64,000 nt of DNA from Atherix ibis (Eukaryota; Arthropoda; Insecta; Diptera; Athericidae). Shown in pieces: positions 34,539-47,865 of the stretch. Positions within the stretch are counted from its first letter, which is position 1, and every line of letters starts with the position of its first letter. Under the pieces are notes generated by a model. That model was not told the DNA's origin. It worked only from the letters and a program-made list of their open reading frames with translations, and did not search any database. The stretch is from NCBI GenBank assembly GCA_958298945.1, contig OY282609.1:66312220-66376219 (forward strand). The letters are read 5' to 3'. Both the position numbers and the translations under genes were made by a program.

Positions 34539-35760
34539 CCAGGTGTATAAACTTAAATCCGCTGTCTTTTAGTCAAAAAAACACATTTTTTTTATAGAAA
34601 GCAAAAACAAATTTATTCAAAGTACTTGCTCTTGCTAGCTACACATTTTTCCCATGTCTCGGGCAATTTGTGGATACCACGCCAAAAAAAATCCTTCTCT
34701 TTCGAGGCAAACCACTCATCAAGCCATTTTCGGATGTCTTCGTAAGAATCGAAGTGGTGCTCAGCGAGCGCGTGGCCCTTCGACGAAAACAGGTGGTAGT
34801 CAGAAGGGGCCGGGTCTGGTGAATAAGCGGGGTGGGGTAGCACCTCCAAGTTGAGTATCTCCAAGTAGTTTCGGACCATTTTTGACATGTGCGATGGTGC
34901 GGAACATCAGCTTATCGTGTCTTTGTTGATAATCCGTCCTTTTTTCACGCAGAGCACGGTGCAATTTGATCAGTTGTTGGTGGTAGCGGTCGGCATTGAC
35001 AGTTTCACCAGGTTTCAACATCTCATAGTAGACGATACCCTGCTGATCCCACCAAACGCACAGCATCGTCTTCCGTCCGAAGCGATTTGGTCTTGGGGAA
35101 GATATTGATGGTTGGCCGGGATTAACCCACGATTTTTTGCGTTTAGGATTCTCGAAATATATCCACTTTTCATCGCCTGTCACAATCCGATACAGGAACG
35201 ACTTTCTTTTTTGTCTGGCGAGCAAGATTTCGCATGTGTTTTGGCGTCGCTCCATCTACCTGTCGTTCAATTCATGCGGCATCCATTTTCCGATCTTTTC
35301 AATCTTCCTAATGGCACACAGATTCTTGGAAATGGCTGGTTGAGTAACATCCAATTGCTCCGCGAACATTTTTTGCTATTGGGTATCGTCTTCGTCCAAA
35401 AGAGTCTGCAATTGATGGCCGTCCTACAAGTCAAAATTGCCGTCTTTGAACCGACGAAACCAATATCGGCACGTTTTTTCTGATTAAAGCACTGTTACCA
35501 TAGGCCTCCATAAGCATTCGATGCGATTGGGCAGCCGATTTCTTCAAGTTGAAGCAGAAAAGCAGAGCTTCCCGCATATGCTCTTTTTCTGGCAAAAAAC
35601 TAGACATGATTACCAAAGGAAAAATGTATGCTGTTGTACGAAATTGCTGATAATGTGCACTAATTAATGTTAACAGATGTCAAACTCATAAGAAAAAAAG
35701 CCTAATACGCTCAGTCACGCCTTCTATGACCAAACAGCGGATTTAAGCTTATATATCTAG
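34539..35760 (-). mobile_element. Mos1-like mariner, copy D
   Basis: The left TIR is CCAGGTGTATAAACTTAAAT. The right TIR is decayed (CTAGATATATAAGCTTAAAT inward) and followed by TA at 35761-35762; the left flank is TG. It is 1222 bp, near full length, with small internal deletions. Confidence 0.9.
34611..35607 (-). pseudogene. Mos1-like mariner transposase, broken, copy D
   Basis: It starts MSSFLPEKEHMREALLFCFN at 35607. Frame breaks occur near 35480, and a deletion of about 37 bp near 35420 removes the KRENRPRKVEDH codons. From 35255 a 151-codon piece is open: ERRQNTCEILLARQKRKSFL, IVTGDEKWIYFENPKRKKSW (first Asp intact) and MLCVWWDQQGIVYYEMLKPGETVNADRYHQQLIKLHRAL. Near 34901 an 11-bp deletion removes the codons of LHDN, including the second Asp, and shifts the frame. 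The rest is open with PAPSDYHLFSSKGHALAEHHF (third Asp) through ETWEKCVASKSKYFE. Only the second catalytic region and the N-terminal half are badly hurt. Confidence 0.9.
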
Positions 35761-35762
35761 TA

Positions 35763-38700
35763 ATATGAAAAAATATATATGTTTTTATGTCTATCACGCT
35801 TCTACATTTTACTTGAAGATTAAATCGTATAGTAAATTTTAATTTTAAAAAATATATAGAAGATAAAAAATTGAAAAAGAAACAATCTAAAATAAACGCT
35901 AGAACATTGTCAAAGTAAGGACAGCTTGTGCATTTAATGGCAGTACAATTATTAGTGAAAAAAAAGAATAATCATCGCATAATGATAAACAGATAAGGAA
36001 ATTTATTATTCAACATTTATGGCATGCGCTGTAATTATATGCCATAACGATTTTTCTTCGTAAATTTAAAGGAACCGGAAGAGCATTTAGTACCAGGAGA
36101 TACCGAATTGTAACCTCCCTAAAAGTTCATATTTCCTGACCTGTCCATGGCCTAACACACCGCAACAATATTTTTTGAAGCGATACACGTACCATTCTAC
36201 TTCCAAAAATGACTGGAATAACCATCGCCTATGCAGGATCCGTAGCCTTTGAGCCTCCACCACCCTTTTTATCTTTTTCGACTGTATGTATATTAAATTT
36301 TCGTATTTTATTACGATATAGTGTCAACGACTAAGATGGTGAAAAAGTTTCCTTTCGATAGTACACAATAGATATGTAGGTACTTAAAATGTTGAGTTCA
36401 TTTCCAGAATATTTCCTCAAGCTGTATCCTATGCCAGCGAGGAGTATTTCTACTATTATTATCTGGTATCCTAGTACAAAATCACCAATGCCCTATTATT
36501 TTTACTACTACTATACGACATTGACTACAACTAACCACTTCCACTACCACAATCAAAGCCAACTACTATCGCATTTCTATTCTTGTCACCACCATTATTA
36601 TCATCGTCACCAATATCAACGCCATCATCGTCTTAGCCACCCCCACACACCCTCAAAATTGCCATTACCATTGCCATTGTCAATTTCATCGTAAGTTGTA
36701 TGGCACTCCTTATCAAGGGGGTCGTGATTATTCGCTTGGGCATTATAAATTATGGTCTAAATGGAATTTAAAACTTTTTTCTCTCATTGTTATGTTTGTT
36801 ATGGCCCTTCATTCTATTGTCAATTTTATACAAAACTTTTGGTATTAAAGCTTTTATGAGCTAAGTCGACGATTATCTTCCTCTGGTAATATTAACTTTT
36901 CTACATCTTAATGCGACAACAAATTAATATAAAAATACATAATATTTTTGCCTTTTAGTTACAAATAAATAGAATTTATATTATAGTAATTTTCTATATT
37001 TAAAGAAACACAACAACTTTTAAATAAATGCAAAAAGCACACAAAAATTGAATAGAACCAAATATATTAAAATCTTATTATTAAAATCTTATCATTAAAA
37101 TAAAACTAGTAGAATATTTCGAAAATCCACAATTAAAATATTTGCGTTTCCCTTAATTATTAAACAAATTCAATTGAGCTATCAACGCTCTAATTAGGCT
37201 TATACGAAAATAAATACACACTAAAAATTACAGATATTTTTTAATATTTACATAATATTGTTGAAATAATTTACAGTAGAAATTTTCAGCATAATTTTTA
37301 GTAAAAAATTTCAATAAAAAAATTTTATTAAAAATCTTCGACAAGAATTTTCACCTAGAATTTTTCAATAAATATTTTCTAAAAGTTATATTTTCTCATA
37401 TTGTTTTCTGTTATAAATTTAATAATGTGGTTTGTTTGTCGACAATTAAACTATCGGAAAACTAAATCTGGTAGCCATAAAAAAATTAGAAGTAACTCAA
37501 ATTAAATCTGTAGTGAATCTGATCCGTAAGAGAAACCAATTTTTCTGATAGAAAAGTTGGAAAACTACAATAAATAAAAAAAAGTCTGATACATATCAGA
37601 TCTACTTTGATTGATTCTGGGCATGAATCTGGTCTCTATTGTACGTGCTTTCTATCTGGTTTTCTACTTTAAGCATGTTGCATGTATCATTTTTCCTTCT
37701 AGTACTTAGTGTTCAATTGTCTATGAGAACATATGTATGTGGTAGTCGTTCTGAAATTTCTGTCAATTTTCAAGTCTATAAACCTTGCCTTTTTTGTCTC
37801 AACAAAAAAAAACACTTCGAATATTGCTTTTCTGTTCCTGTTCCTTTCGGATGGATACAAACCAACACTGAGTAGTAAGAATAAAAACGTTTTCACATGT
37901 TCAGATATGTCCGTACTTTTGCCCATATTTGTGTGGAATTTTGTATCATTTTGAGACGTGATATTCATATTAAGTTGTCAAAGTTTAAGGACATCCGGAG
38001 GTACGTGAATGAACAAATACGAGAGTAAAATACACTCCTCATGGCCCGTGGACTACTAATTTCTACCGTACGCAAAATAGTTCTCTAAACTAAGTGCACA
38101 AATATATCCCTTGCGAAGGATAAATGAAAACGTAGCGAAGCTGGTACACTGTAGAAACAAAATTGAGAAAATTCAGAAATATAATCTTCGAGGTTCCACT
38201 ATATCCAGTCGAACATCTTATGATGATGTGAGCAAAATTGCAAAGCTACTACGGTCTTAATACGGCCGCCACGCATAGAGGATAACCTATGAGGAGGGAA
38301 TTCTCTTTAAAGATGAACAGCTTCGTCGTATTCTTTGGAAAATAAGTGATGGTAAACTATTTTGATGAAGAGTATCTGAAAGTGGGTGACTGCCGTGATA
38401 TATAAAAGTACATGAATAGGACCACCAAGGAAGCCACTCTACAGTTGTGTATGGTAAAGTTACGAATCTGATTTGTTCAGTACATGCAAATGTTAAATTG
38501 TTGTCAGAGTTTCTAGGTTTTTCGGTTTTTGCCTCACTTCGGGATAAAGTTGCATGTACTATAACGAAAAGTACAAAAACTGCTTAAACTATTGTACATA
38601 GAATCAAAATAAGTAGCTGCTCTTCCGATTAAACTTACCCCCAACTCTTCATCTCTATAGCTTTTTTGGTATATTGCTCTTCTGCTACGCCTTTAAATCC

Positions 38701-41635
38701 TTTTACAAATGTTTTATTTATTTTCTACAATATATTATATAGTGAATACTGAACGAATAAATCGATTTTAGTGGTTGAGTCGAACCAAAGTTGTTTGTGT
38801 AAATTACTAATCCTTGCATGTGTCATGGCTAACAAACTTCAAGTTTTATGGTACTCAAGTGGAAAATTTGTTAGTTTCTCAATGACTAAACTATACTGTA
38901 CACATATATAATATTATATTATAGCAGGGCGGCGGTTTCTTCTATTACAAAATCCATTTTCTGGTTACATTTGGTATGTCGTTGTCGTTGGTGTTTCGTT
39001 CTCAGTCTCGTCATTCTCTGATTTCGGTAATTTTGATATTAAAATCTATCTTAAAAATACAATAGTCTTAATGGTAACATTGGAATATCTTCTATTATCA
39101 CTCGTTCTGTGAGTTTTTTAAATCAATATTAAACTACAATACATTTAATAAATGAAAACTGTTATACAAATTAATTCCGAAATAGATACAATATAAATAA
39201 TAGTCTCAAATCAAAAGTTTAATATTTTTGGAAAAAAAATAATTTATCGAAAAATATTTTGTTAAAGTTAAATACAAAAATAAAGCTTACATAATAACTT
39301 GATTCATAAATATCAGCTCAAATTCAACGCAAGTTCATTAAAAAACTGAAAATATTTTCTAAATATATATTGTTATGAATGTTTAGAAAGCTATGAAAAA
39401 AAAGCAGGATTCATGATATACGTATCATATAAATTTAAGAAAAAACTTTATTTTATTTAAATAATTTTCGGTAATTAATTTTTAGTAACTTTTTATTTTA
39501 AAAATGTTGGGGAAAATGTTATTGTAAAGATTCTTTTTGAGGAAAGATTTTCAGTTAAAATTTTTAGTCGAAATTTTAGGTAATAAATATCATTTAGATT
39601 TTTTAGTAAAAAATTTCTATAGAATTTTAAAAATAATTATGATTTCCTTATATACAATGGAGTTTAGACGAAATAAAATTTTAAATAATGAATAAATCAA
39701 AAGAAAGTAAGCGTTTTATATTATTTTTGCTGTGATAAATATTTTGATCAGCCAGAATGACTTTGAGTGAACAAAGTTCATTTCGTAACCAAAATAGAAG
39801 AAAAAAATGAAGTCGAATCAAATTCAAATTACTAGAAATTTTATTCATTTGTTTTTAAAAGCATTCTATTTAATATTTAGCTTATTTTGTTCGAAATCGT
39901 TTTACGTACTTTTGGATGGCACTTTATGCAAAATCTAAAAACAAACAGTGTTCAAAATAAATGGTGATACTGTGCATAGCTTAAAAGGTAACCAAAAGAT
40001 TGTACAATGAGTAAATTTGCCAAAAGGGCAACTGGAATGGTGTGAATCCTATTACGATTCATTAACAAATATTTAACCTTGAATGCGAAACTTTGCAACA
40101 TCCTTCGCATTTTTCCCCATTTTCATTAAAGAGCATCATTTCTCCCCAAAAGTTTGGAATTTCTCGAAATAGCTTGCAAGTCCCACTATGAAATATAAGG
40201 TCTTAATCATTGAGATCCCTAACACCACCGCATAATAGTCACTCACAAATACTGACTCCTTGTGAAAGGAAGCTTCAGACTATTTGATATTCTCGGTGCG
40301 TGTTTATTTCTTCAACACGAGCGAGACATTACATGAAAGCTTACAGGTCGTTGGTGGCGATGGTACCACCACCATCATCATTATGACGTCTAAGGTAAAA
40401 TAATAAACTTGCAATTGCCTTCTTGGGAAGATGGAAAGATTTATCTGGATTGAGGGTAGTCGACTAGAAACAAGCAGAAAATGGATAATGCCATCATTAC
40501 AGGAAGAAACTTAGCGAAATAATCTGGAATTCTTAGAATAGACGGTCACTATTTATTCATCCATCCATCCATTCATCTACCTATTCATTCGTTGTAAACA
40601 CTTTCCGTATTTTAATTTTTCATTATTCTTGGTACTATTATTTTTTTTGGGCTCTACTTCACAATATCTATTAGAAGTTTTTAATTTCCGACTGAGAAGT
40701 CTTCGTTGATATCCAAAGATTTGAAATAGACCAAAAATATTCGTACCATGGAACCGGTGACGTTTATCTTAACAATACCATCAAAGAAAGTAAAATGTCA
40801 ACTTCTATTTCGACAATCTTTTAGGAATCTCTCTATTAGAATTTGTACTCTTCATTTTTTATATAATTTGTGGAAGTTTTTCTATTCCTACTTAGGAGAT
40901 ACAATTACGAGCGTGTAACTGTCATTAACCTACCTAAATATCCGCAAGAGAAAATAATAGTAAACGCCTACAAACTCATTAAATTGTAGTTAAGGATTAC
41001 GTGGAAAATAATTTAATATTTTTAGAAAAAATATAACCTGACCACTAACTAAAATGATAATGACAGTCATAATACGGATTCCGGTAAAAGTATCATGACC
41101 ACTTCGCAAGCTTTTCTTTTTTTAAACATCCTTAAAAATTCTCTAACGTGATGACGTTTTCTGTTCTTCTCCAAAAGTGATTTTTCATGCCAGTCCCCTG
41201 CTACTAATTTCTGGTGAACAAACAAGAAAAGCTTCATAACAAGTTGACTTCATGCGTAGTACGAGTACATCCAACGAACCGCGATGAAGATGTGTGCTAA
41301 TCGCAGCATTTAATGATATATTAAAGCAGATTGTTATAATTAAAATAAACAATTTACCATGTTTATCCTGGCAGAAATGGAAAATAGATTTTATATTTGT
41401 TTGGCAAAACTATGAGGGCAATTTATGTCATTTCATTTGTTTAACAGGATTTTTGGCTCTCTTGAACGATTTTACATACTCACCCCATAACGCCATTCAG
41501 AATTACCATGTAGCAGAAATCAATGTGACACATAATAGGCATTTTTAAAACGTTTTTTTTTTAATAACATGTTAACTAGCATACAAGTTTTATTATTTTT
41601 TATTTGTATAAGAACGACTTTAACATGTATATTTT
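35763..41635. other. Long AT-rich stretch without a recognisable gene
   Basis: It holds a low-complexity pyrimidine/adenine tract at 36440-36700 (listed separately), a CATC-type microsatellite at 40557-40580 and a small patch of ACTGAAAA-like words near 37265-37380 and 39480-39620. The segment 37980-38500 is less AT-rich and may be old transposon DNA, but nothing was recognised. Open frames at 37639-37875, 37699-37968 and 41294-41548 lack motifs. Confidence 0.55.
36440..36700. repeat. Cryptically simple YAY/CCA-rich tract
   Basis: The plus strand is almost free of G and built from TAC, CAC, CAT and CCA triplets, with some TTATTATC runs. The open frame across it encodes mostly H, Y, S, T and L and is a by-product of composition, not a likely protein. 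Confidence 0.8.
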
Positions 41636-43260
41636 TTTAAGCCGGAAATTTTTACCTAACATTTCTCACTAAAAATTTTAACTTAAAAGTCTTTATTGAA
41701 CATTTTTTACTAAACTTTTTTTACCAAAAATTTTTGACTGAAAAGTTTTTGCTAAACATTTTTTACTGAAAAGTTTTTACTATAAATTTTTTACTGAATT
41801 TTTCTAACTGAAAAGTTTTAAGTGAACAATTTTTAATTGAAAATTCGACTGAAAAGATTTTACTGAGAAGTTTTTACCGAATTTTTGTAATTGAAAAGCT
41901 TTTAATGCAAATTTTTAACTGAAAATTTTAACTGAAAAGTTTTACAGAAAATTTTTTACTAAAAATTTGTTACGGAAAATTGTTTATTAAAAATTTTTTA
42001 CTGAAAAGGTTTTAATGAAAACTTTTTATTGAAAAGTTTTTACGAACAATTTTTTACTGAAAGTTTTTTACTGAAAATGTTTTACTGAAAAGTTTTTAAT
42101 GCATTTTTTTAAGTGAAGGGTTTTACTGAATTTTTTTAACTGAAAAGTTTTTAATTAAAAATTTTTAACTGACACTTTCTTCTGAAAAGATTTGACTGAA
42201 AATATTTTACTGAAAAGTTTTTACCGAATTTTTTTAACTGAAAAGTTTTTAGTGCAAATTTTTAACTGAAATTTTTTTTCTGAAAAGTTGTTACGAAAAA
42301 TTTTTTACTGAAATTTTGTTACTGAAAAAATTTTACTGAAAAGTTTTTAATGAATTTTTTGAACTGAAAAGTTTTTACTGAATTTTTTTAACTGAACATT
42401 TTTTATTGAAATTTTTTAACTGTAAAGTTTATACTGAAAATTTCTATTGCAAATTTTAAATGAAAATTTCAACTGAGAAGTTTTACGGGAAATAATTAAG
42501 GTAAATTTTTACTGAACATTTTTAATGACAAACATTTGAAGTAATTATTATTGAAAATTTTTTACTGAAAATTTTGACTGAAAAGTTTTACAGCAAATTT
42601 TTTACTAAAAAATTGTTACGGAAAAGTTTTTACTGAAAATATTTTACTGAAAAGTTTTTAATGAATTTTTTTAACTGAAAAGTTTTTAATGAATTTTTTT
42701 AACTTAAAAAGTTTTACTGAAATTTTTTAACTGAAAAGTTTATACTAAAAATTTTTAATGAAAATGTCAATTAAGAAGTTTTACGGGAAATAATGAAGGA
42801 AAATTTTTACTGAACATTTTTACTGACAAACATTTCAAGCAATTTTTATTGAACATTTTTTACTAAAAATTTTGACTGAAAAGTTTTTACTGAAAATTGT
42901 TTACTGAAAAGTTTTTACTGAATTTTTTTAACTGAAAAGTTTTGAATTAAAATTTTTTAACTGACACTTTCGTCTGAAAAGATTTTACTGAAAAGTTTTT
43001 ACCAAATTTTTTATAACTGAAAAGTTCTTAGAGCAAATTTTTTTTCTGAAAAGTTGTTACGAAAAATTTTTTACTTAAATTTTCTTACTGAAAAAATTTT
43101 ACTGAAAAGTTTTTAATGAATTTTTTGAACTGAAAAGTTTTTACTGAATTTTTTTAACTGAAAATTTTCTATTGCAAATTTTTAATGAAAATTTCAACTG
43201 AGAAGTTTTGCGGAAAATAATTAAGGAAAATTTTTACTTTTTTACAAAATTTTTTCAAAC
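41636..43260. repeat. 1.6-kb degenerate tandem array (ACTGAAAAGTTTTT-type unit)
   Basis: The whole block consists of variants of a short unit, roughly ACTGAAAAGTTTTT(A) alternating with TGAATTTTTTTAACTGAAAA, about 18-22 bp each, so several tens of copies. Longer segments recur in order. The run from AACTGACACTTTC at 42167 is repeated from 42959 (offset about 792). A TTACGGGAAATAAT block recurs at about 42484, 42783 and 43209. A TTACAG-AAATTTTTTACTAA block recurs at about 41942 and 42588. There is no open frame. It resembles a minisatellite with higher-order repeats. Confidence 0.9.
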
Positions 43261-46200
43261 AATTTTAATTCAAAAATTACAAATTTTTAAGTTTTTACTA
43301 AATAAAAAATAAAAAAGGACCATTTGAGTCAAATCATTTTATTTTGATGTTTTTAACTTTGAATTTAGCATTTAATCAGAATATTAATTTCATGTTAGTA
43401 TTATGGACAATCGCCTAAATTGAAGTTTATATATCAATGTGAATATATAAACTTCTATAACACATCTAATACCTTTTAATGACTTCCGAACATGCACTAA
43501 TATTCATTTAGTAGTCTTGTACTACTTGAAAGATATAAAATCAATTAAACGGCCGTATATATTGGCTATCAGGCTCTTCTATTCGCACCATAAACGTAAA
43601 TTTGAAGCGACAATGGACACGACATTGTTCTTACTATAAGCACACTGTACACAGTACATGAAACTTTGTTAATGTTCCGTATTTGTGAAAGTCGTATCAA
43701 CACTCCGTATCTATATACGAGTATCTTCACGCAATCGAAAGAAACAATAGTGGACAAGCGTATCTCGACCAGAGAGTGAGAAATGGAAAACTATTCATTA
43801 GTATTTTACAAAATAGATTCCGATTGTTCTCAGTAAACTTCAACAAAAAATTAAGAAAAAAATCGCTCCTACATAAATGGTTTTGAAGAAATTTCCCTTT
43901 TTTGTGAAAAGCGACATCATAATAGCTTGTAAACATGAAAAGAAGACGTTCAGTTTTCCGAATCAATCTATTATGAAATTTTCACCAGTAAATTGTTCAG
44001 ACAAAACGCGTATGCTAAATGCGTGCCCGCCCCCTCTAATTATACATAACATATCACATTTATCTGATTGATTCATGCACCGTTTAATAATGAAAAATAA
44101 TTCCCACTCATAGAAATAAATTTTTTTCCAAATTACAAGTATTAAATGAAAAAAGAAACAACTTTAATTATTGGTAATTTTCTATAATAACTTAAAAATA
44201 GGATAATTAACCAACAATATGTTCAGAAAACAAAAGGAAAATTAACGAATTCCGCCGAATACGTAATGATTTATGGACCCCATTCACTAATAGATTAGTT
44301 TAATAGATTTTCTTTTAGAGTATTAACTCTGAATTTGTTGATATGATTTATGAAAGGAGCACCGTACTTTATATTAGCTACAAATGCGAAAATAAAAGAA
44401 GAGAAATTCATGTTTCCGTAAATTGCCTATTGATTTATCCATAAATGTTTCAGTCGATTTCATTTTAAGGATATTCGAAGTCTCCCTTTTGAAACACTTT
44501 CAGTAGCTTATCATTTTTGGCTATTGGTCTCTATAAAAATATTTAAAAAAAACATTTTTGCTTTTTGATTTTTAAATTGGAAAATTAAATTTTTATTACG
44601 ATCATAAATCTATAAATATATATCATGAAATCAAATGGCAGAACACGCACTTATACACGTATTTTTTTCAAAACAAATAATATTAAATAATTCTGTACAA
44701 ATTTTGTTTAAAAAATTTCAGTAAGTTTACTGACACTTAAAGTGCAAGTAAAAAATTTTAGTGAGTCAATAAAATTTTCAGTAAACATTACAGGAAGTAA
44801 ACTAGTTTTTGGAAGCTGAATCAATTTTAAAAACAAATACGTTATTGTAAAATTAAGGTAAGTAAATATATTGCAAGAGATGGGGTTAATAAATTTATAG
44901 GAGATAATATTTCAGGAAAGGTTGTTTTAATATTATTTAACTGTCAATGGAATATTAAGAATTTTCTCAACTACTTCTGTGTCACATCATTTATGAAAAC
45001 AAATCATAAATTTTTAGTTTTTTTTTTGGTTATAATAATAAGAAAAATGATTTGAAGTTAAAGAAGAAGATTACGTTAAACAAAAGGATATTATCTTTGC
45101 CTTCTGTATTATTTTAATAAAAAATTTTTTTTGGACACATACTAAATCATCAATCAAATCAAGTATGCACGTGCCTAGAATTTTATTCAAATATAAACCA
45201 CCATCAACTTTGTAACTCATCATCATTTTGCAAATAATCTTGACTTAGCAGGTCTCACAGATTCCTGAGTGTTTGCAGTCGGTAGAAAGTGTATTGGTTC
45301 CATTTTAGAAGGATTCACTGTCATCATATTATTAAATAGGATCGAATTTATTATAAGTACAATGAGAAAATAGGAAATTAAATTTAGAATATCTAAAAAA
45401 GATGCAAAAATGTGATTATGAAGATAGCAAAATTCTATACAATATTGAAGGATGATAATTTTTTTTTGCTTTTTCATAAAATTAACTATAAATATTCTCT
45501 GGAAAAAAGAATTAAATGATTTTTTTCAATTTATATATTGTAATTTAATGGAAAAAATTTATTCACTTTTGGGAAACAATTTATTTGTTCCAAAAATTTT
45601 TAAATAAATATTTTAAGTATTCATTACTAAATATTTTTAATTGCAAATGAAAGTTTATAGGATCGTTTAGAGAATATATACATCACGATTTTATGGGGAA
45701 AAAGTACTTTCCAGAAAGCTAACATTTAAAACTATTTTTAGGAATTCTTTCATTGAATTTGAAATATAATTTTTCAAGAATTTAATCTAATTTACACAAG
45801 AAATCACGATTAAGATTCTTCATTCTCTTTTTTTTAATATTCATAGAATCTTTTTTGTATCTGTGGTATATAACGAAATATGTATACAATTTCTCAAATA
45901 ATTTATGGTATTTTTAGTATTTTCCACTTATAATATTTCTAACTACTTTCAAAGTATTAACAACAAGGCATATTTTGAAAAACTTTTTGAAAATCTAGTC
46001 ATTTCTAATTTAGAAATCATTACAAACAGCAGCAACCACAGGAAAAGTTATCTTATTTTCTTCTAAATCTATTCAGATTTAACACTCTTTTTCTCTAGGG
46101 GAATATATATACAATACATCATCAAAAAATAATGCATTACACACAATATCTGTCTAAACATTTTAATACTATATGAAGTCTATATTATATCTGACATTTT

Positions 46201-46582
46201 TTATTAAATAGAAGCAACAAAAAAAATAAGAAAATCCTTTTCCCTTTACTGTTCCCATTTCAAATGTGTTCGGTTGAAATACTCGTATGTGAGCTTTTAT
46301 TAAATTTCAAATAAAATAAGTACGCGTAGGCTTTAAAAAAAATTGTATTACATAAAATATGATTTGCGATAAAAGAAGAAAAAAATATAAAATGTAAATA
46401 AACAAGGACGAGAATAATTTTGCCTTATCATATTATAATAATTCTATTGGTTTGTTATCTCATGTGGAATTAAACAAAAAAAGAATTTCCAAAATTATGA
46501 AAATTTCTGATTGAAAACTATTTTTAAATATGCTTACGATTTGAATAAATTTTTAAATAATTGTCCGTCTGAGACAGGCGAA
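43261..46582. other. AT-rich stretch without a recognisable gene
   Basis: No gene was recognised. Short frames at 43569-44071 and 45223-45477 lack motifs. A small group of GTAAAATTTTCAGTAA-like words, related to the 42-kb array, lies at 44715-44790. Confidence 0.6.
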
Positions 46583-46634
46583 TTTTATATATCATATGTG
46601 CATTTAATCTTAAATGCACATATGATATATAAAA
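46583..46634. repeat. Perfect 25-bp inverted repeat with 2-base loop
   Basis: The arms 46583-46607 and 46610-46634 are exact reverse complements (TTTTATATATCATATGTGCA... and back), separated only by TC. It could form a cruciform or, if transcribed, a tight hairpin. It lies 43 bp left of mariner copy E. Confidence 0.95.
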
Positions 46635-46676
46635 ATTCTAATAAAGCTTCCACCTACACTACAGAATTGGTTTATT

Positions 46677-47863
46677 CCAGGTGTATAAGCTTAAATCCGC
46701 TGTTTTTTAGTCCAAAAAACCCATGTTTTTTTCATAGAAAGCAAAAACAAATTTATGCAAAGAACTTGCCCTCGCTAACCACATATTTTTCCCATCTCTT
46801 AAGCAATTTGTGGATACCACCCCCAAAAAATTCCTTCTCTTTCGAGGCAAACCACTCAACAAGCCGTTTTCGGACGTCTTCGTAAGAATCGAAGTGCTGC
46901 TCAGCGAGCGCGTGGTCCATCGACGAAAACAGGTGGTAGTCGAAAGGGCCAGGTCTGTTGAATAAGCGGAGTAGGGTAGCACCAACCAGTTGAGTGTCTC
47001 CAAGTAGTTTCGGACCATTTTTGTCATGTCTTTGTTGATAATCCGTCCTTTTTTCACGCAGAGCACGATGCAATTTGATCAGTTGTTGGTGGTAGCGGTG
47101 GGCATTGACAGTTTCATCAGGTTTCAACATCTCATAGTAGACGATACCCTGCTGATCCCACCAAACGCACAGCATCGTCTTCCGTCCGAAGGGATTTGGT
47201 CTTGGGGAAGATGTTGATGGTTGGCCGGGATTAACCCACGATTTCTTGCATTTAGGATTCTCTAAATATATCCACTTTTCATCGCCTGTCACAATCCGAT
47301 ACAGGAACGACTTTCTTTTTTGTCTGGCGAGCAAGATTTCGCATGTGTTTTGCCGTCGCTCCATCTGCCTATCGTTCAATTCATGCGGCACCTATTTTCC
47401 GATCTTTTCAATCTTCCCCATGGCACGCAAACGCATAGAAATGGCTGGTTGAGTAACACCCAATTGCTCTGCGAGCATTTTTTTGCGATTGGGTATCCAA
47501 AAGAGCCTGTAATTGATGGTACTCAACCTTCCTAGGTCGATTTTCACGATTCTTGTCCCACAAGTCAAAATTGCCTTCTTTGAAGCGACAAAACCAATCT
47601 CGGCACGTTTTTTCCGATAAAGCACTGTCACCATAGGCCTCCATAAGTATTTGATGCGATTCGGCAGACGATTTCTTCAAATTGAAGCAGAAAAGCAAAG
47701 CTTCCCAAATATGCTCTTTCTCTGGCACAAAGGAAAAATGTATGTTGTTATACAAAATTGCTTACAATGTGCACTGATTAATGTTGATAGATGTCAAACT
47801 CATAAAAATACACTCAGTCACGCCATCTATGACAAAACACCGGATTTAAGCTTATTTACCAAG
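46677..47863 (-). mobile_element. Mos1-like mariner, copy E
   Basis: The left TIR is CCAGGTGTATAAGCTTAAAT. The right end is decayed (CTTGGTAAATAAGCTTAAAT inward), followed by TA at 47864-47865; the left flank reads TT. It is 1187 bp. The orientation is the same as A-D. Confidence 0.9.
46753..47730 (-). pseudogene. Mos1-like mariner transposase, broken, copy E
   Basis: A deletion of about 19 bp at 47730 removes the family start codon; the sequence resumes SFVPEKEHIWEALLFCFN. A frame break lies near 47500. A 212-codon open piece begins PHELNDRQMERRQNTCEI and includes IVTGDEKWIYLENPKCKKSW (first Asp) and MLCVWWDQQGIVYYEMLKPD. Near 47023 about 41 bp are missing, removing the whole IFLHDNAPSHT block with the second Asp. 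Downstream, FDYHLFSSMDHALAEQHF keeps the third Asp region, but one frame break precedes it (LAPS lost). The end reads EKYVVSEGKFFA. Confidence 0.9.
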
Positions 47864-47865
47864 TA

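Noticed and set aside
36389..36694. His/Tyr-rich 101-codon protein
   Set aside because: It arises from a simple YAY/CCA-rich tract; composition alone explains it.
41636..43260. CRISPR array
   Set aside because: Units are degenerate, adjacent and without unique spacers, in a clearly eukaryotic setting.
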